DNA from: Pseudomonadota bacterium
GTDB taxonomy: Bacteria; Pseudomonadota; Gammaproteobacteria; Xanthomonadales; SZUA-38
Direction of reading: 5' to 3'
NCBI GenBank assembly: GCA_039033415.1
Contig: JBCCCR010000043.1
Location: 1 to 42,535 of the forward strand
Length of the DNA: 42,535 nt
This document shows positions 17,079 to 25,647 of this stretch, in pieces. Numbering within the stretch: the stretch's first letter is position 1; each line of letters starts with the position of its first letter. A model generated the notes under the pieces. It made no database searches, was not told the origin of the DNA, and saw only the letters and a list, made by a program, of their open reading frames with translations. Both the position numbers and the translations under genes were made by a program.

Positions 17079-17087
17079 GGCCCGGCT

Positions 17088-18023
17088 ATGGAAATCCTCA
17101 AAAAAACGACCAACATCAATTTCATGGCGCAGCGCAAGCTGGCCTGGATTTTCTCCGGGATCATTGTGGTGGCCTGCATCGCCTCGCTGTTCCTACGCGG
17201 CCTGAACTTTGGCCTGGACTTTACGGGGGGCACGCTGCTTGAGCTGGAGTACCCGCAGGCGGCAGACCTGGCGCAGGTTCGCGAGGCGCTGACCGGTGCC
17301 GGCTTCCCGGATGCGGTCGTGCAGACCTTTGGTGCGCCCAACGATATTGTCGTGCGGCTGGCCAGCAGCGACGAGACCGGTAGCGCAGAGCTGAGCAGCG
17401 CGGTCCAGGAAGCGCTCGAGGCGGCCAGCGGGCAGGCGTTGGATCTGCGGCGCGTGGAATTTGTCGGCCCGCAGGTGGGTGACGAGCTGGCGGAGAAGGG
17501 TGGCCTGGCGATGATCTACGCGCTCATCGGCATTCTGCTTTACATCATCTTCCGCTTTCAGTGGAAGTTTTCGGTCGGCGCCGTGCTGGCGCTGGTGCAC
17601 GATGTGGTGATCGTGGTCGGGATCTTTTCGATTCTGCAGGTGGGCTTCGATCTCACGGTGCTCGCGGCCATCCTCGCCGTGATCGGCTACTCGCTGAACG
17701 ACACGATTGTCGTTTACGACAGGATCCGCGAAAACTTCCGTACCATTCGGAAGGGTGAGCCTCTCTCGATCTTTAACCAGTCGATCAATCAGATGCTGTC
17801 ACGCACGCTGATGACGTCACTGACGACCCTGCTGGTGCTGCTGGCGCTGTTCTTCCTGGGCGGCGAGATCATTCACAGCTTTGCGCTAGCGCTGATCATC
17901 GGCGTGATTGTTGGTACCTATTCGTCCATCTACGTGGCTGGAAGCACCCTGATGCTGCTGAACGTCACCAAGCAGGACCTGATGCCGCCGGTGAAAGAGG
18001 GTGCCGAGCTAAGCGGACCCTGA
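17088..18023 (+). CDS. secF: Protein translocase subunit SecF
   Basis: 311 residues. An N-terminal helix (~17-37) is followed by GLDFTGGTLLELEY, a short periplasmic domain and five membrane helices with YSLNDTIVVYDRIRENFR, the SecF counterpart of the SecD helix-4 motif. Its last 15 bases overlap the end of the convergent suhB gene. Confidence 0.97.
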   Translation: MEILKKTTNINFMAQRKLAWIFSGIIVVACIASLFLRGLNFGLDFTGGTLLELEYPQAADLAQVREALTGAGFPDAVVQTFGAPNDIVVRLASSDETGSAELSSAVQEALEAASGQALDLRRVEFVGPQVGDELAEKGGLAMIYALIGILLYIIFRFQWKFSVGAVLALVHDVVIVVGIFSILQVGFDLTVLAAILAVIGYSLNDTIVVYDRIRENFRTIRKGEPLSIFNQSINQMLSRTLMTSLTTLLVLLALFFLGGEIIHSFALALIIGVIVGTYSSIYVAGSTLMLLNVTKQDLMPPVKEGAELSGP

Positions 18024-18830
18024 TAGCGCTTTCAGCGGGTCCGTATAGAGCGGCGAGATCGTCTTTTTCATCTGGCCGGCAAGCTTCAGGTTGCCGGCGA
18101 TGATGTTGCCGGAATCCAGAAACCCGTCGGCACCGTCGAAGTCGGTGCACAGCCCGCCGGCTTCCCGGACCAGCAGCGCGCCCGCTGCCACGTCCCAAGG
18201 CTTGAGGCCGATCTCCCAGAAGCCGTCCACTCGGCCGGCCGCTACGTAGGCCAGATCCAACGACGCTGAGCCTGCCCGCCGCACGTCACCGGCGATCGCA
18301 AACACGCTGCGGAACATTTTCATGTAGTCGTCGAGCGCCTCTCGGGCACGGAAAGGAAAGCCCGTAGCGAGCAGCGCGCCCTCCATGCCGGTTCGATTGC
18401 TCACCCGGATTCGGTGGTCGTTCAGGTATGCTCCGCTGCCGCGGCTGGCGGTGAACATCTCCTCGCGCGTCGGATCGTAAACCAGCGCGTGCTCCAGCTT
18501 GCCTCGAGTCTTGATGCCGATGGATATGGCGAAGTGCGGCAGCCCCTGAATGTAGTTACGCGTGCCGTCCAGCGGGTCGATGATCCACACCGTCTCGGCG
18601 TCTTCCGGTCCGCTGTAGCCGCTCTCCTCGGCCAGCACCGCGTGATCGGGATAAGCCTTCTGAATCTCATAGATGATGGCTTTCTCTGCGGCATGGTCGG
18701 CTTCGCTGACAAAATCGTTGCGCTGCTTCTCCACCACCGAAAGCGCTTCGCTGCGGTTCAGCATGCGGATCAAAACCCGCGCAGCGGCGCGCGCGCCTCT
18801 GATGGCAATGTTGATAGCGGGTTGTGGCAT
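18009..18830 (-). CDS. suhB: Inositol-1-monophosphatase family protein SuhB
   Basis: 273 residues. Metal-binding motifs of the IMPase family are present: LAEES (Glu68-Glu69), IDPLDGT (Asp85, Asp88) and KPWDVAAGALLVREAGG near 213-230. It dephosphorylates myo-inositol-1-phosphate in the family, and in gammaproteobacteria SuhB also acts in rRNA antitermination. The residue after DGT is Arg91 (DGTRNY), where most members have Thr (DGTTNF). It is divergent from trmJ (87-base gap), a common gammaproteobacterial neighbourhood. Confidence 0.93.
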   Translation of the reverse strand: MPQPAINIAIRGARAAARVLIRMLNRSEALSVVEKQRNDFVSEADHAAEKAIIYEIQKAYPDHAVLAEESGYSGPEDAETVWIIDPLDGTRNYIQGLPHFAISIGIKTRGKLEHALVYDPTREEMFTASRGSGAYLNDHRIRVSNRTGMEGALLATGFPFRAREALDDYMKMFRSVFAIAGDVRRAGSASLDLAYVAAGRVDGFWEIGLKPWDVAAGALLVREAGGLCTDFDGADGFLDSGNIIAGNLKLAGQMKKTISPLYTDPLKALSGSA

Positions 18831-18917
18831 GAAACGATCCTTGCGGCAGCGGACTTAAGCCCCCGCCAGCAACGTAGTTGGCGGCAGGAGATTCACTCGG
18901 CGAGTTACAATTAGCAG

Positions 18918-19655
18918 ATGCTGGAACAGATACGCGTCATACTAAGCCATCCTTCCCATCCTGGGAACATCGGAGCTGCGGCCCGCGCCATGAAAACCAT
19001 GGGCCTGACGCAGCTTGTTTTGATCAATCCCGCCAGCTTTCCGAGCGCTGAAGCCACGGCCCGTGCCTCCGGCGCAGACGACGTGCTGGCCAACGCCCGT
19101 GTGGTCGAGAGCCTCGATGAGGCGCTTAAAGGCGTGCATCTGGTGCTGGGGACCAGCGCCAGGCTTCGCTCCGTACCGCTGGATCAGGTGCCTCCACGGG
19201 AGGCCGCAGAAAGGGCGTTTGCTCAGACATCTGGGTCGGTCACGGCGCTGCTCTTTGGTACCGAGAAGTCGGGCCTGGACAACAGCGAAATCGACCGCTG
19301 CCACGCGCTGGTGAATATCCCCAGCAACCCGGATTACAGCTCGCTTAACCTGGGTTCTGCGGTCCAGGTAGTCTGCTACGAGGTGCGCGTCGCGGCGCTG
19401 GCCGCCGGTGAGGCTGCTGTCCCCCAGATGCCGGAGCACGAGCCCGCTCCGGCCCACCAGGTTGAGGGGCTGATGGAACACTTCGAGCAGACGCTGGAGG
19501 CCATCGGTTTTCTAGAAGGGCGTCAGTCAATCACGCTCAAAAAGCGGCTCCGACGGCTGGTTCAGCGTACGGCCCCGAGCGAGACCGAGATTCATATCCT
19601 TCGCGGGATCTTTGCCACCTGTCTAAAGCAGCGTTCAGCCAATTCCTCAGACTGA
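18918..19655 (+). CDS. trmJ: tRNA (cytidine/uridine-2'-O-)-methyltransferase TrmJ
   Basis: 245 residues, a SPOUT methyltransferase that 2'-O-methylates position 32 of tRNAs. Family motifs: LSHPSHPGNIGAAARAMKTMG (motif 1) at residues ~9-29, ALLFGTEKSGLDNSEID near 110-126 and NIPSNPDYSSLNLGSAVQVVCYE near 133-155, the trefoil-knot cofactor site. The ~80-residue C-terminal extension is the TrmJ-specific dimer part. Its end overlaps the convergent ABC transporter gene by nine bases. Confidence 0.95.
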   Translation: MLEQIRVILSHPSHPGNIGAAARAMKTMGLTQLVLINPASFPSAEATARASGADDVLANARVVESLDEALKGVHLVLGTSARLRSVPLDQVPPREAAERAFAQTSGSVTALLFGTEKSGLDNSEIDRCHALVNIPSNPDYSSLNLGSAVQVVCYEVRVAALAAGEAAVPQMPEHEPAPAHQVEGLMEHFEQTLEAIGFLEGRQSITLKKRLRRLVQRTAPSETEIHILRGIFATCLKQRSANSSD

Positions 19656-21440
19656 CTCGGGCACCTGCTGCTCGGACTGCAGGGTCCACATGGCGGCGTA
19701 CTGGCCGTCCGCGGCGATCAGCTGTTGGTGAGAGCCCTGCTCAACCACGTGTCCGTCACGCATCACCACAATCTGATCGGCGTTGACCACCGTTGCCAGC
19801 CGGTGGGCGATCATCAGCGTGGTCCGGTTGGCGGCCAGATCATCGAGTGCGCCCATAATGGCGCGCTCCGAAGCGGAATCCAGCGCTGAGGTGGCCTCGT
19901 CAAAAACCATAATCGGTGGCTGTTTCAGCAGCATCCTCGCGATAGCGATTCGTTGCTTTTCGCCGCCGGACACCTTGAGGCCCCGTTCTCCGACCTGAGT
20001 CTCGAAACCGTCGGGAAGCTGGTCTATGAAGCTCGTCAGATTGGCGGCGGCGGCTGCCTGCCGGATCTCATCCATGCTGGCCTCGGGTACGCCGTAGCCG
20101 ATGTTGTAGGCGATGGTGTTGTTGAAAAGGACGGTGTCCTGGGGCACCACGCCAATCTGCTCGCGCAGGCTCTGTTGTGTCACCTCGCGGATATCCTGCC
20201 CGTCGATCAGAATCCGTCCAGCGTCCGGCTCATAGAGTCGAAACAGCAGGCGCACCAGCGTCGACTTACCCGACCCGCTGGGTCCAACCACCGCGAGCTT
20301 TTGGCCGGGCTTGAGCTCCAGCGAGAAGTTGTTGAGCAGGGCGCGGTCTTCAACATAGCGAAAAGCGAGGTTTTCGAATCGTACCGCGCCTTCGGTGATG
20401 TTGAGCGGCGGCGCGTCATCGATGTCGGTAATCGCCGGCGGCTGGCGCAGCAGCTCAAAAACCGCCTCGACGTCCGCCAGGGCGCGCTTGATCTCGCGGT
20501 AGACAAAGCCGAGGAAGTTTAGGGGGATAAACAGCTGCATCATGTAGGCATTGACCATTACGAGGTCACCCAGCGTGAGGTCACCGTTGGCCACGCCGCT
20601 TGCTGCCAGCAGCATGATCGCCGTCATGGAGCCCGAGACCACAAACGCCTGACCGATGTTGAGTGCCGCCAGCGACAGCCGATTGTGCCGCCGGGCCTGC
20701 TCCCAGGACGCCAGGTTCCGGTCGTACTCAGCGGCCTCGAAAGGTGCGCTCGCAAAAACCTTCACCGTCTCAAAGTTCAGCAGGCTATCGATGGCGCGCG
20801 TATTGGCCTGGTTGTCGGCGGCATTCATTTCCCGGACAAAACCCGTGCGCCATTCGGTTGCCACAACCGAGAAGGCGATGTAGATCACCACCGCGACAAA
20901 CACGATGAGCGGATATTCCCAGCTGAAATTGACCGCCAGAATGATGGCGACCAGGCCGATCTCGAGCAGCGTTGGAAGGATGTTAAACAGCATGAAACGC
21001 ATCAAAAAGCTGATGCCGTTGGTGCCCCGGTCAATGTCCCGGGCGAGTCCGCCGGTACGGCGCTGGAGGTGGAACGCCAGCTCCAGCTGGTGCAGATGTT
21101 TGAAGACCTTCAGGCCGATCCGGCGCATTGCACGTTCGGTCACGCGGCCAAAAATGGTGTCCCTGATCTCCCCAAAAATAATCGTTGCCAGCCGCAGCGC
21201 GCCGTAGCCGAGCACCAGGGCCAGAGGCACCACCAGCACGGGATTGGCTGATGAATCGAGCGAGTCGACGATGTGTTTCATGGCGATGGGCAGCAGCACG
21301 GTCGCTACCTTGGCGGCGATCAGAAAGCCCATCGCCAGAAATACCCGCAGCGGGAATTCCATGAAGAACGGCACCAGCTTTACCAGCGCTTGCCAGTCCC
21401 CGCTGAACCGCCGGTCCGCCTCTCGTCGATCTCCGCGCAT
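19647..21440 (-). CDS. ATM1-type ABC exporter (fused membrane and ATPase domains)
   Basis: 597 residues. Six membrane helices (residues ~25-310) precede the ATPase domain (~345-580): Walker A VGPSGSGKST, signature VSGGEKQR, Walker B PIMVFDEATSALD and the H-loop in IAHRLATV. LLNFETVKVF and EAAEYDRNL in the membrane domain are typical of the ATM1/HMT1 group, which exports glutathione-linked or sulfur/metal compounds in mitochondria and bacteria. The start lies ten bases after the stop of the hybrid-kinase gene, so it is the last gene of the FIST / kinase / exporter operon. The substrate is inferred from the family only. Confidence 0.9.
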   Translation of the reverse strand: MRGDRREADRRFSGDWQALVKLVPFFMEFPLRVFLAMGFLIAAKVATVLLPIAMKHIVDSLDSSANPVLVVPLALVLGYGALRLATIIFGEIRDTIFGRVTERAMRRIGLKVFKHLHQLELAFHLQRRTGGLARDIDRGTNGISFLMRFMLFNILPTLLEIGLVAIILAVNFSWEYPLIVFVAVVIYIAFSVVATEWRTGFVREMNAADNQANTRAIDSLLNFETVKVFASAPFEAAEYDRNLASWEQARRHNRLSLAALNIGQAFVVSGSMTAIMLLAASGVANGDLTLGDLVMVNAYMMQLFIPLNFLGFVYREIKRALADVEAVFELLRQPPAITDIDDAPPLNITEGAVRFENLAFRYVEDRALLNNFSLELKPGQKLAVVGPSGSGKSTLVRLLFRLYEPDAGRILIDGQDIREVTQQSLREQIGVVPQDTVLFNNTIAYNIGYGVPEASMDEIRQAAAAANLTSFIDQLPDGFETQVGERGLKVSGGEKQRIAIARMLLKQPPIMVFDEATSALDSASERAIMGALDDLAANRTTLMIAHRLATVVNADQIVVMRDGHVVEQGSHQQLIAADGQYAAMWTLQSEQQVPESV

Positions 21441-21450
21441 CAGGTTTGGG

Positions 21451-23919
21451 TCAAATCAGTTCCGCCACAGTGCGCAGCAGGGTTTTGTTGTCGGTAGGTT
21501 TGCGCAGCAGCCGGTCGATGCCGACCGCAGCGGCGCTGGCCTCATCGGCAAACTGGCTAAAGGCTGTGAGCATCACGCAGGGCGTCTCCTGCCGCAAGCT
21601 TCGGACCTCCTGGATCAGCTCGATGCCGCTCATACCCGGCATGGTTTGGTCGGTGATCAGCACGTCAAAGTCGGTGGGCCGGTCGCTGAACAGCTTGAAG
21701 CCCATCGAGCCATCGTAGGCCAGCTCAACATTCATGCCCGCTTGGACAAAGAGTTCGCGCAGAAAGGCCGCTACCTGACGGTCGTCGTCGACCACCAAAA
21801 TCCGTTTTCCGCTGAGCGACGCGTTGCCCGGCGCGGCGGCGACGTCGGTTGCCACCGGCCTTTCCGTTTCGGGATCGATCTTTGGAAAAACTGCCGTGAT
21901 GGTGGTGCCCATGTCGGGGTTGGTTTCGATCAGGACGTTGCCGCGGTGCGCCTGGACAATACCTTGGACCACCGACAGCCCCATGCCGGTGCCCTGGGTT
22001 GGTCGCTTGGTGGTAAAAAACGGTTCGAAGATCCGGGAGCGAATGTGATCAGCGATACCGCCGCCCGTGTCGCTAACCGAGAGCGTCAGATACTCGCCTG
22101 ACAGACGGGCTAGGCTGATGTCGCATACCCGGCCGGTCAGGTCCGCTTCTGCCAGCGAAAGCATGATCGAGCCGCTGGTACCCATGGCATCTCGGGCATT
22201 AAGACAAAGATTCATCAGCAGCCGCTCCAGGCTGACGGCGTCGATACCCAGGAGCGTGTCCGAATTCTCGCAGGTGTAGTCCAGCGTCACCCGCTCGGGC
22301 AGCAGCGGACGGATGAGTTTAAGTGAAGCCTGGATCGACTCATCAGCGTTGACCACCGAAGTGGCCTCCGCTGGCGCCGATCGGCTGAAGGTGAGCAGCT
22401 GGGAAACTAGCTCCCGGCCGTTCTCAGCCGCACCGCGGATGCTTTCAAGAAACTCCTGCTGCTGTGGGTCTTCGGTCTCTTGTGCGCGATACTCCGCCAG
22501 CTCGGAGAAACCAAGAATCGTCGCGAGCATGTTATTGAAGTCGTGGGCGATGCCGCTGGTCAGGCGCCCCACCGCGTCCATCTTCTGTCGTTGCTGCAGC
22601 TCCCGCGCCAGCCGGGTTTTTTCCGTGACGTCTTTGACAATGCCGACATAATGAGTCGCCTCGCCCTGGTCATCGAGCACCGGATCCATGGTGACCTCGC
22701 AGGCGATAGTCCCACCGCTGCGGCGACGGCCTTCCCCGAAAAAACTGTACGACCGATTGCTGGTCACCGCCTCGCGAACCTTGAGCCGCGTCTCCAGATC
22801 GGTGTCCAGGAGATTAACGTCTCGGGCGTTGATGCCGATGAGCTGGTCGGCGGGACGCTCACAAATCCGGACGAAGGCATCGTTGACGTAGAGCACCGGC
22901 ATGTCTCCGCCGGCCAGCAGGATAACAACGCCGTCGCCGATGGACTCCAGCGCCCGGTTGCGGGTGAGCAGCTTAGACAGCGTCTCAACCCGCTGCGTCA
23001 CGTCGCGCGCAACCCCCAGCACGCCGGTGATGCGTCCTTCGTGATCAAAGACCGGCGCGCGAGTGACTTCCATGGTGGCGAGCTTGCCGGACGGTGTCGG
23101 CGTCTGAAGTTCAAACTGTTGCGCTGTGCCCGACTCGATGACCTGTTGATCCTGCGAGGCGGTGATCGCAGCCACGCTGGGCGTCAAGATTTTGCTGTGC
23201 GGAACGCCCCCTGGCGGCGTTTCAGTCTGCCAGAATTCGCGGAATGCCCGGTTGCCGCCGATAATCCGGCCGCTGGTGTCCTTGTGGAAAATGATGTCGG
23301 GAGACGCATCAAACACCGCCTGTGAAAACAGCCTCGCTTGGCTTAGCTTGTCTTCGGTTAGCTCCCGCTGGCTGATTTCTTCGCGCAGGCGCCGGGCCGC
23401 AAACGAACCGTGGAGCGCATCGCCGAAGCGATCGACGACCCGTCGCAGTCGATGCACCTCATCGTCCGACAGCACCTCGGGGTTGGTGCAGTAAAGCTTG
23501 AGCAATCCGATCCGCTGGAGCTTGAAGAGCACCTGAACGCCGTGGCCGGTACGTTGTTCCAGCATGACCTGCGCGTAGTCGGGGTCACTATCGGTTAGCC
23601 GGACCGGCTCTCCCTGCTCAATCAGCTCAACCATGCGGTGATCAGCCGCGACGCGGTCTGCACCGTCACGAGCGCGAGGATAGCTGGCAAACCGTGCCAG
23701 ACCGGGGGGCTCTGCCTCGTCCCCATCGTCGTGAAGCCAGACCGCTCCGTAGGACAGCTTCAGGTTCCGCACAATTTCGCTGATGAACGTCTGGCAGAGC
23801 GGGTAGGGGTCATTACTGCCCTGGATCGCCAGGGCAAGGTTGTAAAGCTTGAGCAGGCCGTGGACTGTACCCGGCAAGCTCAGCGACGACTGTCGGCGGT
23901 CCTGGGCGCGTTTACGCAT
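21451..23919 (-). CDS. Cytoplasmic hybrid sensor histidine kinase (GAF-PAS-PAS-HisKA-ATPase-receiver)
   Basis: 822 residues from the ATG at 23919, which overlaps the end of the FIST gene by eight bases; the frame is open further upstream to 24090 but that lies inside the FIST gene. Order: a GAF-like domain (~15-185), PAS (~200-320), PAS (~325-440), the dimerisation helix with phospho-acceptor His459 in GIAHDFNNML, the ATPase domain with GGGIADHIRSRIFEPFFTTK and GTGMGLSVVQGI, and a receiver with VDDDR and phospho-acceptor Asp757 in LITDQTMPG. There is no membrane segment, so the input is cytoplasmic, perhaps from the FIST partner. Phosphorelay partners are not in the window. Confidence 0.92.
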   Translation of the reverse strand: MRKRAQDRRQSSLSLPGTVHGLLKLYNLALAIQGSNDPYPLCQTFISEIVRNLKLSYGAVWLHDDGDEAEPPGLARFASYPRARDGADRVAADHRMVELIEQGEPVRLTDSDPDYAQVMLEQRTGHGVQVLFKLQRIGLLKLYCTNPEVLSDDEVHRLRRVVDRFGDALHGSFAARRLREEISQRELTEDKLSQARLFSQAVFDASPDIIFHKDTSGRIIGGNRAFREFWQTETPPGGVPHSKILTPSVAAITASQDQQVIESGTAQQFELQTPTPSGKLATMEVTRAPVFDHEGRITGVLGVARDVTQRVETLSKLLTRNRALESIGDGVVILLAGGDMPVLYVNDAFVRICERPADQLIGINARDVNLLDTDLETRLKVREAVTSNRSYSFFGEGRRRSGGTIACEVTMDPVLDDQGEATHYVGIVKDVTEKTRLARELQQRQKMDAVGRLTSGIAHDFNNMLATILGFSELAEYRAQETEDPQQQEFLESIRGAAENGRELVSQLLTFSRSAPAEATSVVNADESIQASLKLIRPLLPERVTLDYTCENSDTLLGIDAVSLERLLMNLCLNARDAMGTSGSIMLSLAEADLTGRVCDISLARLSGEYLTLSVSDTGGGIADHIRSRIFEPFFTTKRPTQGTGMGLSVVQGIVQAHRGNVLIETNPDMGTTITAVFPKIDPETERPVATDVAAAPGNASLSGKRILVVDDDRQVAAFLRELFVQAGMNVELAYDGSMGFKLFSDRPTDFDVLITDQTMPGMSGIELIQEVRSLRQETPCVMLTAFSQFADEASAAAVGIDRLLRKPTDNKTLLRTVAELI

Positions 23920-25012
23920 GTATCCGGGCCACCGCCAGCGCTTTGCTATGCGTTTCGAAATACCGTTCGCCGTTGCTGGCGATTTCGCCAATACTGGCGA
24001 TACCGTAAGCCGGGCTGCCGGCTCGCTGTCCGACGGCTTCAAGCTCGTCGACGAAACGCGACTGGCCGAGATAGGTTTGACGGGATACACAGCTGATCAT
24101 GAGGCTGTAGCGGACGGTTTCTTCGGTGGGCGCTAATACCGTGAGTTCCTCCGTCGCCTCGCGCAGCTTTTCCGGGGTCGCCTGCGCGATGTACAGCGTG
24201 GTGTTTTCTGCGACACCGCAGGCGAACACCAGCCCGCCGTTGTCGTCGATACCCAGCGGCGACCGAACCACACATTGGCCGCTGTCATTCTCGCCGACAG
24301 CGAGCGGGAACTGGGGGAACACGCGGGAAATGAGATCCTGCTCGTCACTGATTTCCAAACTGCCGGGCAGCGTATTGCGGTACATAGTGACCGCGGGTTG
24401 CCAGTTGAGTTCGTGGATGACGTTTCGACTGCACCGTGAGGCGAGCAGGGGGCCGGCAACCGGCTCCCAGCCATGGGTGACGTCGAGCGTCGTGTGCATC
24501 CTGGCGATAGCGAGCACCGCGCCGCGGTTGGTGGTATCGGGCCCGGCAAACACCGACGGGCCGCCGCGATAGAAGGCGGAACCGGCCCCGCCGCCCAGGT
24601 AGCTGGCCATCGGCCCCCAACGATCATAAACCTGTGTGATCAGTTCGCTGACCTCATAGTTCGGGGAGCAAAAAAACAGTATGGCCGTGTGTTTGGTTGC
24701 CGATAGGTCACCGCTAGTGGCTTCGGGAAGCAGCGCCCAGGCGCTCCGGCTGTTATCGACAATTCTCGGCGAGCCGCGTAAGGCCACCGGCAGGCCGATG
24801 GCGCCCGTCTCATGAAATGCATTGTCGGCAAAAATGCCCGGAAACGCCGCCCCAAAGGCCGGAATGTTGCGAGCATGGAGCGCTTTGGCCAGAGCCGGCA
24901 GGCCTTCCGGAACGCCATGCGACGTGAGCACCATGAGCTGTTCATCCGCCGCCCGCGGAACGGCCGCCAGCGCGTCGACAAGCCCACCAACTGTTGACGA
25001 ATCAACGTACAT
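23912..25012 (-). CDS. FIST-domain sensory protein
   Basis: 366 residues, cytoplasmic. The N-terminal part (~1-190) contains LTSHGVPEG, FGAAFPGIFAD and SYLGGGAGSAFYRGG. The C-terminal part has THGWEPVAGP, VIHELNWQPAVTMYRN and the closing GIASIGEIASNGERYF, together the FIST_N/FIST_C layout. FIST domains are proposed to bind small ligands such as amino acids in signalling proteins. It is the first gene of the operon with the hybrid kinase (8-base overlap), a pairing in which FIST would feed the kinase. GAGG lies about nine bases before the ATG. Confidence 0.85.
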   Translation of the reverse strand: MYVDSSTVGGLVDALAAVPRAADEQLMVLTSHGVPEGLPALAKALHARNIPAFGAAFPGIFADNAFHETGAIGLPVALRGSPRIVDNSRSAWALLPEATSGDLSATKHTAILFFCSPNYEVSELITQVYDRWGPMASYLGGGAGSAFYRGGPSVFAGPDTTNRGAVLAIARMHTTLDVTHGWEPVAGPLLASRCSRNVIHELNWQPAVTMYRNTLPGSLEISDEQDLISRVFPQFPLAVGENDSGQCVVRSPLGIDDNGGLVFACGVAENTTLYIAQATPEKLREATEELTVLAPTEETVRYSLMISCVSRQTYLGQSRFVDELEAVGQRAGSPAYGIASIGEIASNGERYFETHSKALAVARIHA

Positions 25013-25076
25013 GGCGAATATCCTCGATTGATTCTTCGCCTATGTAAAGCCCGTGTTGCCCCAACGTGTTGTCTTT

Positions 25077-25108
25077 CAAAGTGTGATGCAGTTGACGATG
25101 ACACTTTG
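25077..25108. promoter_or_regulatory. Dyad CAAAGTGT-n16-ACACTTTG between divergent genes
   Basis: A perfect eight-base inverted repeat (25077-25084 and 25101-25108) sits in the 164-base gap between the FIST operon (minus) and the gene at 25177 (plus). The 16-base centre puts the half-sites about two helical turns apart, suitable for a dimeric regulator. No clear promoter pair could be assigned for either side. Confidence 0.35.
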
Positions 25109-25176
25109 GTTTACAGTGACAAGTTCCCGATTCAACTAGTATGACTGGGCGAAAGTGTTGAGCTAAGGATTCAGCG

Positions 25177-25626
25177 ATGCATCAAAGCCTGTCGCGTTCG
25201 AGCGACTTCGACATCTCATGGATTGAGGGGAGCGAGTGCATGCTGGCCGTCGTTCGGAACAGCATGCACGGCTTTCGCGGGGTCAGTACGTTCTTCTCCC
25301 GAATGCGGGACAGCCGCTGCCAAACCAACTCGGTCAGCTGGGCGATCGACCTTCGAGACTCGCGGAAAATCCCCGATGAACTTTGGAATTGGGTTGCAGC
25401 ATCGTGGTTTCCGCAGCTGGTTGACGAAGGGCTTCGGCGTCAGGCGCTCATCCTGCCTAACGCCGGGCCGGCCCGAGCGCAATGGAAAAGCCTGAACGCC
25501 CGTTCGCTGATCCAGGAGTCGTTCAACAGCGTTCCGCGAGCCATTATGTGGCTCAGTACCGAATATGATCAGCCGCCGGTTCGCCGCCGCGCGCCCCGCC
25601 CCGCCGCCGTTCCTGCTCAAAGCTGA
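25177..25626 (+). CDS. Conserved-looking small protein of unknown function
   Basis: 149 residues, cytoplasmic, no recognised motif. Residues ~10-95 have the alternating hydrophobic pattern of a small alpha/beta domain (SWIEGSECMLAVVRNSMHG, SVSWAIDLRDSRKIPDELW, RRQALILPN). The last ~20 residues are Pro/Arg/Ala-rich and likely disordered. AAGGAT about ten bases before the ATG is an acceptable ribosome site. It is divergent from the FIST / kinase operon and may belong to the same signalling unit, but that rests on position only. It converges on uvrA. Confidence 0.6.
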   Translation: MHQSLSRSSDFDISWIEGSECMLAVVRNSMHGFRGVSTFFSRMRDSRCQTNSVSWAIDLRDSRKIPDELWNWVAASWFPQLVDEGLRRQALILPNAGPARAQWKSLNARSLIQESFNSVPRAIMWLSTEYDQPPVRRRAPRPAAVPAQS

Positions 25627-25647
25627 GACGCTAACCCGAGCCGTACC

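Noticed and set aside
23917-24090. Upstream extension of the hybrid kinase to 24090
   Set aside because: The extra 57 residues lie wholly inside the FIST gene and show no domain; ATG at 23919 gives the normal ATG/stop overlap.
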